Below the pieces are notes generated by a model, which saw only the letters and a program-made list of their open reading frames with translations, made no database searches and was not told the origin of the DNA. The position numbers and the translations under genes were made by a program. Of a stretch of 8,446 nt of DNA, positions 1-5,918 are shown in pieces. How positions within the stretch are numbered: the stretch's first letter is position 1; each line of letters opens with the position of its first letter. The stretch comes from an uncultured Gemmatimonadota bacterium (GTDB taxonomy: Bacteria; Gemmatimonadota; Gemmatimonadetes; Longimicrobiales; Gaopeijiaceae): positions 1 through 8,446 of the forward strand of contig CAKZOQ010000317.1 in the NCBI GenBank assembly GCA_937136445.1, in the 5' to 3' direction.

Positions 1-2
1 CG

Positions 3-1223
3 ACCTGGGTGGGCTACGAGATCAGCCTCATCGGCCAGGGCCTGGAGATCGCCGCAGGCCAGAATCCGGAGCTGGCAGGCTCCCTCCTGACCGCGAACCC
101 GTTCACCATCTTCATCCACACCATCCCCTACCTCTTCTACCCTCTCCTGGCCCTCTTCTTCGTCTTCCTGACCTCGCTCACGGATCGGGATTTCGGGCCC
201 ATGGCCGCGGCCGAGACCCGGGCCATCACCGGAGGAGGACTCTTCCGGGAGGGGGCGCAGCTCGCCACCGACACCACCGGCGACGTCATGCAGCCGGTGG
301 AGGACGCCCCCCACCAATGGTGGAACGCGGGCATTCCGGTGCTCACCGTCGTCGTCACGGTGCTGGGTGGACTCTGGTTCGACGGACGAGCCAACGCCGG
401 AGCCGGAGCCTCCGCCATGGACATCTTCGGCTCTGCGCACCCGTGCAATGCCCTCCTCTGGGGATCCCTGGCCGGGTGCCTCATGGCCATCGCCCTCTCC
501 GTGGTGCAGCGGATCCTCACCCTTACGGAGGCGGTGGACGCGCTGGTGGGCGGCTTCCGGGCCATGGTCCTCGCGGTGGTCGTCCTGGTTCTGGCCTGGT
601 CGCTGGGCGCCGTCACCGAGCAGATCGGCACCGCCCAGTACCTGACCCAGCTCCTCTCCGGCGCCGTGGCTCTGCAGCTCATCCCCGTCCTGGTCTTCGC
701 CACCGCCGCCGCCACCGCCTTCGCCACCGGCACCTCGTGGGGGACGATGGCCATCCTCCTCCCTCTGGTGATCCCCCTGACCGTCTCGCTGGGGGGCGCC
801 GTGGGGTTCGAGACACCGGAGGGGACCTACTCCATCCTCCTGGGCTCCATCAGCTCCGTCCTCGCCGGCGCCATCTTTGGCGACCACTGCTCGCCCATCT
901 CCGACACCACCGTCCTCTCCTCCACCGCCTCGGCCTGCGACCATGTGGATCACGTGCGGACGCAGCTCCCCTATGCCATTCTCGTGGCCGTGGTGGCCAT
1001 GGCCCTCGGCGACGTGGGCACGGCCTACGGGCTCCCCAACTGGGCGGCCCTCCTCGGAGGGATGGCGCTGCTCTGGGCCTTCCTCCACTTCGCGGGCTTC
1101 CCGGTTCGGGAAGAGGTCCTGGGGAGCGCGGCGGCAGTGCCGGAGCCCGCCGGGTCGTTGTCGGTCGGGCCCCAAGACGGGCCCGGGGTCGGGTCCGCGG
1201 ACGAGGCTCCCCGAGCGCCCTAG
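3..1223 (+). CDS. NhaC-family Na+/H+ antiporter, 3' part (5' end outside window)
   Basis: This is the C-terminal part of a polytopic inner-membrane antiporter of the NhaC family (Pfam PF03553), which exchanges Na+ for H+ or, in some relatives, organic acids or amino acids. The frame is open to the left edge (Thr-Trp before the GTG at 9), so that GTG is probably not the true start. Counting the GTG as residue 1, about nine hydrophobic segments are visible, near 31-57, 108-124, 148-170, 185-203, 214-240, 247-264, 275-290, 322-338 and 346-364. Family-typical stretches are WVGYEISLIG at the edge, TAFATGTSWGT at 236-246 and the polar motif GDHCSPISDTTVLSS at 291-305, which in this family lies in the membrane core. 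A helical hairpin loop at 58-105 is hydrophilic. The tail (367-404) is Ala/Pro/Gly-rich and looks disordered. It converges with the - strand operon. The family is clear; the transported ion or metabolite cannot be told from sequence. Confidence 0.9.
   Translation, partial: TWVGYEISLIGQGLEIAAGQNPELAGSLLTANPFTIFIHTIPYLFYPLLALFFVFLTSLTDRDFGPMAAAETRAITGGGLFREGAQLATDTTGDVMQPVEDAPHQWWNAGIPVLTVVVTVLGGLWFDGRANAGAGASAMDIFGSAHPCNALLWGSLAGCLMAIALSVVQRILTLTEAVDALVGGFRAMVLAVVVLVLAWSLGAVTEQIGTAQYLTQLLSGAVALQLIPVLVFATAAATAFATGTSWGTMAILLPLVIPLTVSLGGAVGFETPEGTYSILLGSISSVLAGAIFGDHCSPISDTTVLSSTASACDHVDHVRTQLPYAILVAVVAMALGDVGTAYGLPNWAALLGGMALLWAFLHFAGFPVREEVLGSAAAVPEPAGSLSVGPQDGPGVGSADEAPRAP
1166..1185. repeat. 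GC hairpin in antiporter tail, 3' of the - strand operon
   Basis: Arms CGGGCCC and GGGCCCG form a perfect 7-bp stem with a 6-nt loop. It lies inside the disordered tail codons of the antiporter and about 45 bp past the last stop codon of the - strand operon, so it could halt or protect the 3' end of that transcript. No T-run follows on either strand, so this is not a classical intrinsic terminator. Confidence 0.3.
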
Positions 1224-1229
1224 CGCGGG

Positions 1230-1724
1230 CTACGCCGTGGGTGCGCCGGGCGGTGGTCCGCCGGGCGGACCTCCCGGGGGAGGCGACGGCCCGCCGCCCT
1301 CTGCTCCCCCTCCCTTCGACCCATCCTCCCAGGGCCGGGCGCCGAAGAGGATCCACCCGAAGCCCACCGTGAGCAGGACGAAGGCGGCCCCCAAAGCCAG
1401 GAGCCCTGGAAGTGGGCCGCCGGCCCCGTCCACCCCGCCCCGCACCGCCACCCGGAGGAGCGTGGCGCCGGTGATCCCGCAGAAGAGGAAGTCGGCCAGG
1501 GCGATGGGCCGGCCGTAGATGCCGCCGTAGATGGCGCCGCGCGCCAGCCAGTTCAGCATCCCCATGGAGAGGAGGGCGCCTCCGAAGAGCTCCAGCGCCA
1601 CGGTGGCGTCCTCCGGGCGGATGAGACCCAGCCGCGCCCCCACCTCCGCCGGGAGGAAGAGAAGCACCCAGCCCCCGGACCCCAGGAGGACGGCGGCGGT
1701 GACGAGGAGGGCTCGGGGGTTCAT
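1230..1724 (-). CDS. Small four-helix membrane protein of unknown function
   Basis: 164 residues. Four hydrophobic segments are visible, near 5-24, 44-62, 74-91 and 106-127. Charged residues are sparse between them, and a Gly/Pro tail (about 135-164) has almost no other residues. I do not recognise a named family; small four-helix proteins of this shape occur widely as conserved hypotheticals. The ATG at 1724 was chosen because it overlaps the stop of the upstream glycosidase gene (ATGA at 1721-1724), the same junction style as the gene before, and because the first helix starts right after it. A purine stretch, GGGGGA, lies about 7 nt upstream. The frame is open further upstream to 2180, but that stretch is antisense-like shadow over the glycosidase codons. 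Being last in the operon and coupled to an envelope glycosidase, it may act in the envelope, but this is inference from position only. Confidence 0.75.
   Translation of the reverse strand: MNPRALLVTAAVLLGSGGWVLLFLPAEVGARLGLIRPEDATVALELFGGALLSMGMLNWLARGAIYGGIYGRPIALADFLFCGITGATLLRVAVRGGVDGAGGPLPGLLALGAAFVLLTVGFGWILFGARPWEDGSKGGGAEGGGPSPPPGGPPGGPPPGAPTA
1255..1283. repeat. Two abutting GC hairpins just past the antiporter stop
   Basis: GGTCCGC-CGG-GCGGACC (1255-1271) is a perfect 7-bp stem, and it abuts CCTCCC-GG-GGGAGG (1270-1283), a 6-bp stem. They start 32 bp after the antiporter stop codon and could act as a T-run-less 3' end for its transcript. They also encode the Gly/Pro tail of the convergent membrane protein, so low-complexity coding alone could explain them. 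Confidence 0.3.
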
Positions 1725-3124
1725 CGTCCGTTCCCCCGGAAGGCCGCGGCTCCCACCCGCTGGAGGAAGGGGGTCGACCCGGGCGGCGTCCCCTCCGCCA
1801 CCGCCCAGTCGTAGGAGAAGAGCACCACACCGCCGGCGCCCTCCGCCCGGGCGATGTCGATCTTCCCCAGCGTCCCGTCCACCCCGTTCAGGTAGGCCCC
1901 GACCCCGGCCCAGAGACGCTCCCCTTCGCCTACCGCGCGCCGTGCCGCCCGGATCTGGCTCCGGTAGAGCTCCGGGTCGGGGGTGTAGGCCATGGGGACG
2001 GCCACGTCCAGGAAGCCCCGCTCCATCCACGAAGGCCAGTCCTGGAACCGGTGGATCCGCGCGTCCTCCTGATCGGCGAAGACCGCCGCCGAGACGATGG
2101 ACTCCGGCCGACGAGCCTTCACGCCGTGATAGATCCGTTCCACCAGTCCGGTGATCTGGGCCCGTCGGAACTCCCCCCACGGCCCCGGCAACGCCTCCAC
2201 GAACGCGTGCGGATTCCGGCCGTACTCCCCATCCAGCGCCCGGAGCCGCTCCGGCGGGAGGCGAGGCGCCACCCAGTCCCGGAACCGGACCAGGGCGCTC
2301 CGGGAGTAGTCGAAGGTGGCGTTGGGGAAACGGATGTAGTCGAAGTGGATGCCGTCCAGGTCGTAGCGTTCCACCAGGTCCATCCAGATGGCGTAGACCC
2401 GCTCCTTCACCTCGGGGTGGGAGGGGCTGGAGTAGATCCCCTCCTGGGTGTCGGTGTGGGTCCGGGCGTGTTCGTGGAGACGCCGGAGGTAGCTCGGGTC
2501 CTCCGGGTGCACGTTGTGGAGCTCCCGGCCGAGGGCACGGGGCACGGCGAGCCAGTCCGGATGGCTGTGGACCATGTGGTCCGGGCTCTCCGGAAGGTCA
2601 CCGAGACCCCACACCAGGTGCGTGTTCACCCAGGCGTGGACGGCCATGCCCCGTGCGTGGGCCTCCTCCACCGCCAGGGCCAGCGGGTCGAAGCCCGGAC
2701 CCCCCTCCACCGTCTCGGCCCGCGGCTCCCACCGAGACCGGTAGAAGGCGTCGCCTCGCCCCCTCACCTGAAGGAAGAGGGTGTTGAAGCCCCCCGCCAC
2801 CGCCCGGTCCACCAGCCGGCGGACCTCGTCGGTGCTGGTCATGCTGGAGCGCACCACCCAGAGCCCCCGCACCTCCGGGAAGACACGGACCGGGGTCATG
2901 GTCCGCGACGGCCATCGGGGTCGGAGAGGCGGCTCTGCCGCGGTGCGCGGCGCAGCGGCCTCGGCGGAGGGGCGGGGCGCCGGCCGGGTGGGCGTAGGCT
3001 CGGTTCCGGCCTCCCCCGCAGGCGCACCACCCGACGCGCCTCCGGGCGGCGGCGGCGGGTCGGCCACGACGGTGCACCCCGCCAGGGCGACCGCCATCGC
3101 CAGGGCGAGCAGCCGACCCATCAT
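1721..3124 (-). CDS. GHL10/DUF187-type glycoside hydrolase, lipoprotein
   Basis: 467 residues. Residues 1-17 are a lipoprotein signal peptide with lipobox LAGC (Cys17 lipidated); Thr-Val follow, with no Asp at +2, so outer-membrane sorting is plausible. Residues 20-78 are a Pro/Ala/Gly linker. From about 84 to 460 comes a TIM-barrel glycosidase-like domain of the GHL10 family (Pfam PF02638, formerly DUF187). Recognisable strands are EVRGLWVVRSSM at 84-95, FNTLFLQVRGRGDAFY at 113-128, VHAWVNTH at 162-169, DGIHFDYIRFP at 257-267 and DVAVPMAYTPD at 373-383. The acidic residues in HFDYIRFP and the preceding DLDG are family-conserved and candidate catalytic or sugar-binding positions. Relatives include B. 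subtilis YngK and E. coli DigH (YddW), a lipoprotein that cleaves peptide-stripped peptidoglycan glycan strands. By analogy this one may trim cell-wall glycan, but the substrate is not proven. It begins ATGATG, and the first ATG overlaps the tadA stop (ATGA). Confidence 0.88.
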   Translation of the reverse strand: MMGRLLALAMAVALAGCTVVADPPPPPGGASGGAPAGEAGTEPTPTRPAPRPSAEAAAPRTAAEPPLRPRWPSRTMTPVRVFPEVRGLWVVRSSMTSTDEVRRLVDRAVAGGFNTLFLQVRGRGDAFYRSRWEPRAETVEGGPGFDPLALAVEEAHARGMAVHAWVNTHLVWGLGDLPESPDHMVHSHPDWLAVPRALGRELHNVHPEDPSYLRRLHEHARTHTDTQEGIYSSPSHPEVKERVYAIWMDLVERYDLDGIHFDYIRFPNATFDYSRSALVRFRDWVAPRLPPERLRALDGEYGRNPHAFVEALPGPWGEFRRAQITGLVERIYHGVKARRPESIVSAAVFADQEDARIHRFQDWPSWMERGFLDVAVPMAYTPDPELYRSQIRAARRAVGEGERLWAGVGAYLNGVDGTLGKIDIARAEGAGGVVLFSYDWAVAEGTPPGSTPFLQRVGAAAFRGNGR

Positions 3125-3663
3125 CGCCGGGCCCGGAAGAAGGCTCGGAGGAGGTCACCGGAGGCCGTCGCCAGAACCCCGGACCGGACCGCACACCGGT
3201 GATTGAGTCGGGGGTCGCGCAGCAGGTCCTCCAGGCTTCCGGCCATTCCCGCCTTGGGGTCCGGAGCTCCGAACACCACCCGCGGCACCCGGGCCAGGAC
3301 CGTCGCTCCCGCGCACATGGTACAGGGCTCGAGGGTCACGTAGAGGGTGCAGTCGGTGAGGCGGGCCGCCCCGGCCCGTGCGGCCGCCCGGCGCAGCGCC
3401 ACCACCTCGGCGTGGGCCGTGGGGTCGGCATCCGTGAGGGTCCGGTTGTGGGCCTCGGCCAGGAGTCGACCGTCACGGACCACCACGGCACCCACGGGAA
3501 CCTCGTCCAGGAGGGAGGCGGTGCGGGCCTGCTCGAGAGCGCGAGCCATCCAGAGGAGGTCGTCGCCCTCGACGGAGCTCGACGGGTGGTTCGTGGCGTC
3601 GGACGCGGAGGTCGGGCCGGCCTCGGAGGAGACGCCGGCTGGAGGCACGCCGGAAGGCGACAC
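3121..3663 (-). CDS. tadA: tRNA adenosine(34) deaminase TadA
   Basis: Cytoplasmic zinc enzyme that converts adenosine to inosine at the wobble position of tRNA-Arg(ACG). The deaminase signature is complete. HAE at 84-86 gives the zinc-binding His and the proton-shuttle Glu, and PCTMC at 113-117 gives the two zinc Cys. Flanking blocks also match E. coli TadA: EVPVGAVVV at 54-62, TLYVTLEPC at 106-114, RVVFGAPDPKAG at 128-139, and LNHR at 153-156 near the end. The core begins near residue 35 (LLWMARALEQA aligns with the E. coli helix 1). The first 30 residues are a Ser/Pro/Ala-rich extension unlike the family. The start given is a GTG at 3663, 12 bp after the lexA stop; a GTG at 3648 is equally possible. 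No good ribosome binding site is visible before either, and the only internal ATG (3549) would cut into helix 1. The frame is the same as that of lexA. It lies in the lexA-tadA-GHL10 unit, and its TGA overlaps the ATG of the next gene. Confidence 0.92.
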   Translation of the reverse strand: MSPSGVPPAGVSSEAGPTSASDATNHPSSSVEGDDLLWMARALEQARTASLLDEVPVGAVVVRDGRLLAEAHNRTLTDADPTAHAEVVALRRAAARAGAARLTDCTLYVTLEPCTMCAGATVLARVPRVVFGAPDPKAGMAGSLEDLLRDPRLNHRCAVRSGVLATASGDLLRAFFRARR

Positions 3664-3675
3664 CCGGGAGACGGC

Positions 3676-4335
3676 CTAGTGCTGCGTGAGGTTGACCACC
3701 GCCGGGCCTTCGTCCATCCGGCGGTAGAAGCCGGTCACGCAGCCCAGCAGATGAAGCCGGCTGGTGTCCTCCACCATGGTGGTCTCGCCACCGGGCCGAA
3801 GGGACTCCAGGCGGATGCCCACCCCGTTGCGGCTCATGCGATGGAACCAGGAGCCGCTTCCGACCCGGGCCACCACCACGGCTCCGTCCACCACGTCGTC
3901 CACCTGCGCCGGCTCCACCAGGACGAAGTCGCCCTCGTGGACACCGAGCACCGCCAGGTCGTCGGCGGCGGCCCGGACGAAGACCGCGCCCTGGCGCCCG
4001 GCGAGACGTCGGTCTACCGAGAGGTGCAGATCGGCCTCGCCACCCTGAAAGCCCTTGCCATCCTCGGGAAGGGTGGAGTAGCACGGCACCGAGATGGTCT
4101 CCGGGGCCAGGTCCACCCCCAGGATGCGCACTCCGCGCGAACGGCTGGGATCGCGCTCCAGGAACCCCTTCTCGGCGAGGGACTGGAGGTGCTCCGAGAC
4201 GGTCTTGGTGCTCTTGATCCCGAAGCGTTCGCCGATCTCGCGAATGGACGGCTGGTAGGTGTTGGCGCGGAGGTACTGGACCATGAAGTCCAACACCTTG
4301 CGCTCGATCTCGGTGAGGGCGGCGGCTTCGGCCAT
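3676..4335 (-). CDS. lexA: LexA-like transcriptional regulator lacking self-cleavage residues
   Basis: 219 residues from the ATG at 4335. Residues 5-72 are the LexA winged helix-turn-helix: LTEIERKVLDFM, then PSIREIGERFGI (29-40) and the recognition region STKTVSEHLQSLAEKGFL (42-59), ending RSRGVRIL. Residues about 82-205 follow the S24/LexA dimerisation-protease fold (VHEGDFVLV at 132-140, DGAVVVARV at 150-158). By hand alignment to E. coli LexA, the catalytic Ser119 falls on Asp126 and the catalytic Lys156 on His165. The cleavage-site region (82-100) has no Ala-Gly bond. Self-cleavage is therefore not expected; it may be a constitutive repressor or respond to another signal. I chose ATG 4335 because it places the helix at the usual distance from the N terminus; a GTG at 4416 would add 27 unconserved residues. 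A promoter lies directly upstream, and tadA follows 12 bp downstream in the same frame. LexA family membership is clear; the target genes are unknown. Confidence 0.88.
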   Translation of the reverse strand: MAEAAALTEIERKVLDFMVQYLRANTYQPSIREIGERFGIKSTKTVSEHLQSLAEKGFLERDPSRSRGVRILGVDLAPETISVPCYSTLPEDGKGFQGGEADLHLSVDRRLAGRQGAVFVRAAADDLAVLGVHEGDFVLVEPAQVDDVVDGAVVVARVGSGSWFHRMSRNGVGIRLESLRPGGETTMVEDTSRLHLLGCVTGFYRRMDEGPAVVNLTQH

Positions 4336-4413
4336 CCGGCGCCCGGGGAGTGCATCGCCCTGCGAAGTCGCGTCGGATCGAGCCAAATCTGCGCCTATGA
4401 GGCTGAGGGGGGG

Positions 4414-4432
4414 CACCGCTTCGACTGCGGTG
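4414..4432. promoter_or_regulatory. 19-bp inverted repeat at the lexA transcription start, candidate operator
   Basis: CACCGC, 7 nt, GCGGTG: a perfect 6-bp dyad immediately downstream of the predicted -10 box, spanning the expected transcription start. Autoregulation is usual for LexA proteins, and a repressor site here would block initiation. It does not match the E. coli (CTGT-N8-ACAG) or Bacillus (GAAC-N4-GTTC) LexA box. It also covers the alternative GTG start at 4416, so a leader hairpin is another possibility. Confidence 0.4.
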
Positions 4433-4439
4433 GATGGCT

Positions 4440-4469
4440 ATCCTAATGTGCGCTCAGAAGGAGTGTCAA
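4440..4469 (-). promoter_or_regulatory. Sigma-70-type promoter for the lexA-tadA unit
   Basis: Reading the - strand, a consensus -35 TTGACA (4469-4464) is followed after 18 bp by TAGGAT (4445-4440), four of six matches to TATAAT including the first T and A and the final AT. It lies 12 bp after the gltX stop, in the only AT-richer stretch of the gap, and points into lexA. Transcription would begin near 4433, giving a leader of roughly 98 nt to the ATG at 4335. Confidence 0.65.
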
Positions 4470-4481
4470 GAAAGCGGAATC

Positions 4482-5918
4482 TCAGAGGGCACGGACCCGT
4501 TCGAGGCCGTTTCGGAGCCGTTCCAGGGTGCGTCCGCGCCCTAGAAGCACCAGCACCTGGAAGATCCCCGGACTGGACTGTCGGCCCGTCACCGCAAGGC
4601 GCAGCGGGTGGATCACTTTGCCGGCACCCACGTCGAGCTCGTCGGCCACGCCCCGGATCGCCTCCTCCAGCGGATCGAGGGCCCATTCGGTGTCTTCCAG
4701 GACCTCCAGGAGGCGCTTCATGCGTTCCTCGGCGGCCGGGGGGTCCTTCTCCCAGTGCTTGGCCACGGCCTTCTCCTCGAAGACCAGCTCGGTCCGCACG
4801 AAGGGGAGGGCCCCGTCGGCCAGCTCGTCCACGGTGCGCGAGCGGACCTTCAGGAGGTCCACCAGCCGGGTCATCCAGGCCTCGTCGGCCAGGAGCGCCG
4901 CATCCGCGTGCTCCACCGACCGGAGTCGCCCGTGCACCCGGTCCAGAAGCTCCCCGGCGGGCATCTCGGCCAGGTGACGCCCGTTGAGCCACTCCAGCTT
5001 CTCGGTGTCGAAGACCGAGCTCTTCTTGAGGATCCGCTCGGAGCTGAAGGCTTCGACGAGCTCCTCCACCTCCAGGAAGACCTCCCGGTCGTCCCCGGGA
5101 TTCCAGCCCAGGAGGGCCAGGAAGTTGCGCATGGCCTCCGGGAGGATCCCCTGCTCCTCGTAGTCCCCCACCGCCGTGGCCCCGTGGCGCTTGGAGAGCC
5201 GCTTGCCGTCCGCGCCGAGGATGAGGGGCACGTGGGCGAACTCCGGCTCGGGGTAGCCCAGCGCCCGATAGAGGAGCACCTGCTTGGGGGTGTTGCTGAG
5301 GTGGTCGTCGCCCCGAAGGACCAGGTTGATGCCCATCTCGTGGTCGTCGGAGACCACGGCGAGGTTGTAGATGGGCGTACCGTCGCTCCGGAGGATCACC
5401 AGGTCGTCGATGTCGGTGTTCCCGAACCGCATGGTGCCGTGGACCCGGTCGGAGAAGCGGGTCTCGCCGGCGGGCACGCGGAACCGGATGGCATGGGGTT
5501 CGCCGGCCTCGGCCCGCTCTTCCGCCTCGCCATCGGGCAGGGCGTCGGCCCGCTCCCTGGCCACCCGGCTGGCGTGCTTCTGGCGGCGCTCGGCCTCCGC
5601 TCGAATCTCGTCGGGGTCGCTGAAGTCCCGGTACGCCTTCCCCTCTTCCAGCAGCTGCAGCGCGGCGGCACGGTGGCGCTCCACCCCGTCGGACTGGAAG
5701 TACGGACCCTCGTCCCAGTCCAGCCCGAGCCAGCTCAATCCGTGGAGGATGGCCTCGGTGTGCTCGTCCCGGGAGCGGGCCTGGTCGGTGTCCTCCACCC
5801 TGAGGACGAAGACGCCGTCCTCCTTCCGGGCAAGGAGCCAGTTGAAGAGTGCGGTGCGGGCCCCGCCCACATGCAGGTAGCCGGTGGGCGAGGGGGCGAA
5901 TCGAACGCGCAGGCTCAC
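4482..5918 (-). CDS. gltX: Glutamyl-tRNA synthetase
   Basis: 478 residues, the usual length. Cytoplasmic class I aminoacyl-tRNA synthetase that charges tRNA(Glu) with glutamate using ATP. The Rossmann catalytic core opens with VRFAPSPTGYLHVGGARTAL at 4-23, where HVGG is the HIGH motif. It continues through RVEDTD at 40-45 and RGDDHLSNTPKQ at 202-213 to KRLSKRHG at 239-246, the KMSKS loop. The helical anticodon-binding region ends with LAVTGRQSSPGIFQVLVLLG (441-460), typical of bacterial GluRS. The start is a GTG at 5918 that overlaps the glnS stop (GTGA). It is set by an AAGGAG ribosome binding site 5 nt upstream and by the conserved S-L-R-V-R-F-A-P-S-P opening. With GlnRS encoded next door, a discriminating GluRS is expected, though this was not tested here. 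The frame stays open upstream into glnS, but that stretch is shadow. No terminator hairpin follows the stop. Confidence 0.97.
   Translation of the reverse strand: MSLRVRFAPSPTGYLHVGGARTALFNWLLARKEDGVFVLRVEDTDQARSRDEHTEAILHGLSWLGLDWDEGPYFQSDGVERHRAAALQLLEEGKAYRDFSDPDEIRAEAERRQKHASRVARERADALPDGEAEERAEAGEPHAIRFRVPAGETRFSDRVHGTMRFGNTDIDDLVILRSDGTPIYNLAVVSDDHEMGINLVLRGDDHLSNTPKQVLLYRALGYPEPEFAHVPLILGADGKRLSKRHGATAVGDYEEQGILPEAMRNFLALLGWNPGDDREVFLEVEELVEAFSSERILKKSSVFDTEKLEWLNGRHLAEMPAGELLDRVHGRLRSVEHADAALLADEAWMTRLVDLLKVRSRTVDELADGALPFVRTELVFEEKAVAKHWEKDPPAAEERMKRLLEVLEDTEWALDPLEEAIRGVADELDVGAGKVIHPLRLAVTGRQSSPGIFQVLVLLGRGRTLERLRNGLERVRAL

Noticed and set aside
1725..2180. Upstream extension of the small membrane protein frame
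   Set aside because: It overlaps conserved glycosidase codons and is low in complexity; the ATG at 1724 gives a clean first helix and an ATGA junction.
3199..4446. 415-codon + strand frame opposite tadA and lexA
   Set aside because: It is antisense to two recognised genes and shows no known domain.
4336..4481. Intrinsic terminator after gltX
   Set aside because: No stem followed by a T-run is found on the - strand; the T-containing stretch is the -35 region of the lexA promoter.
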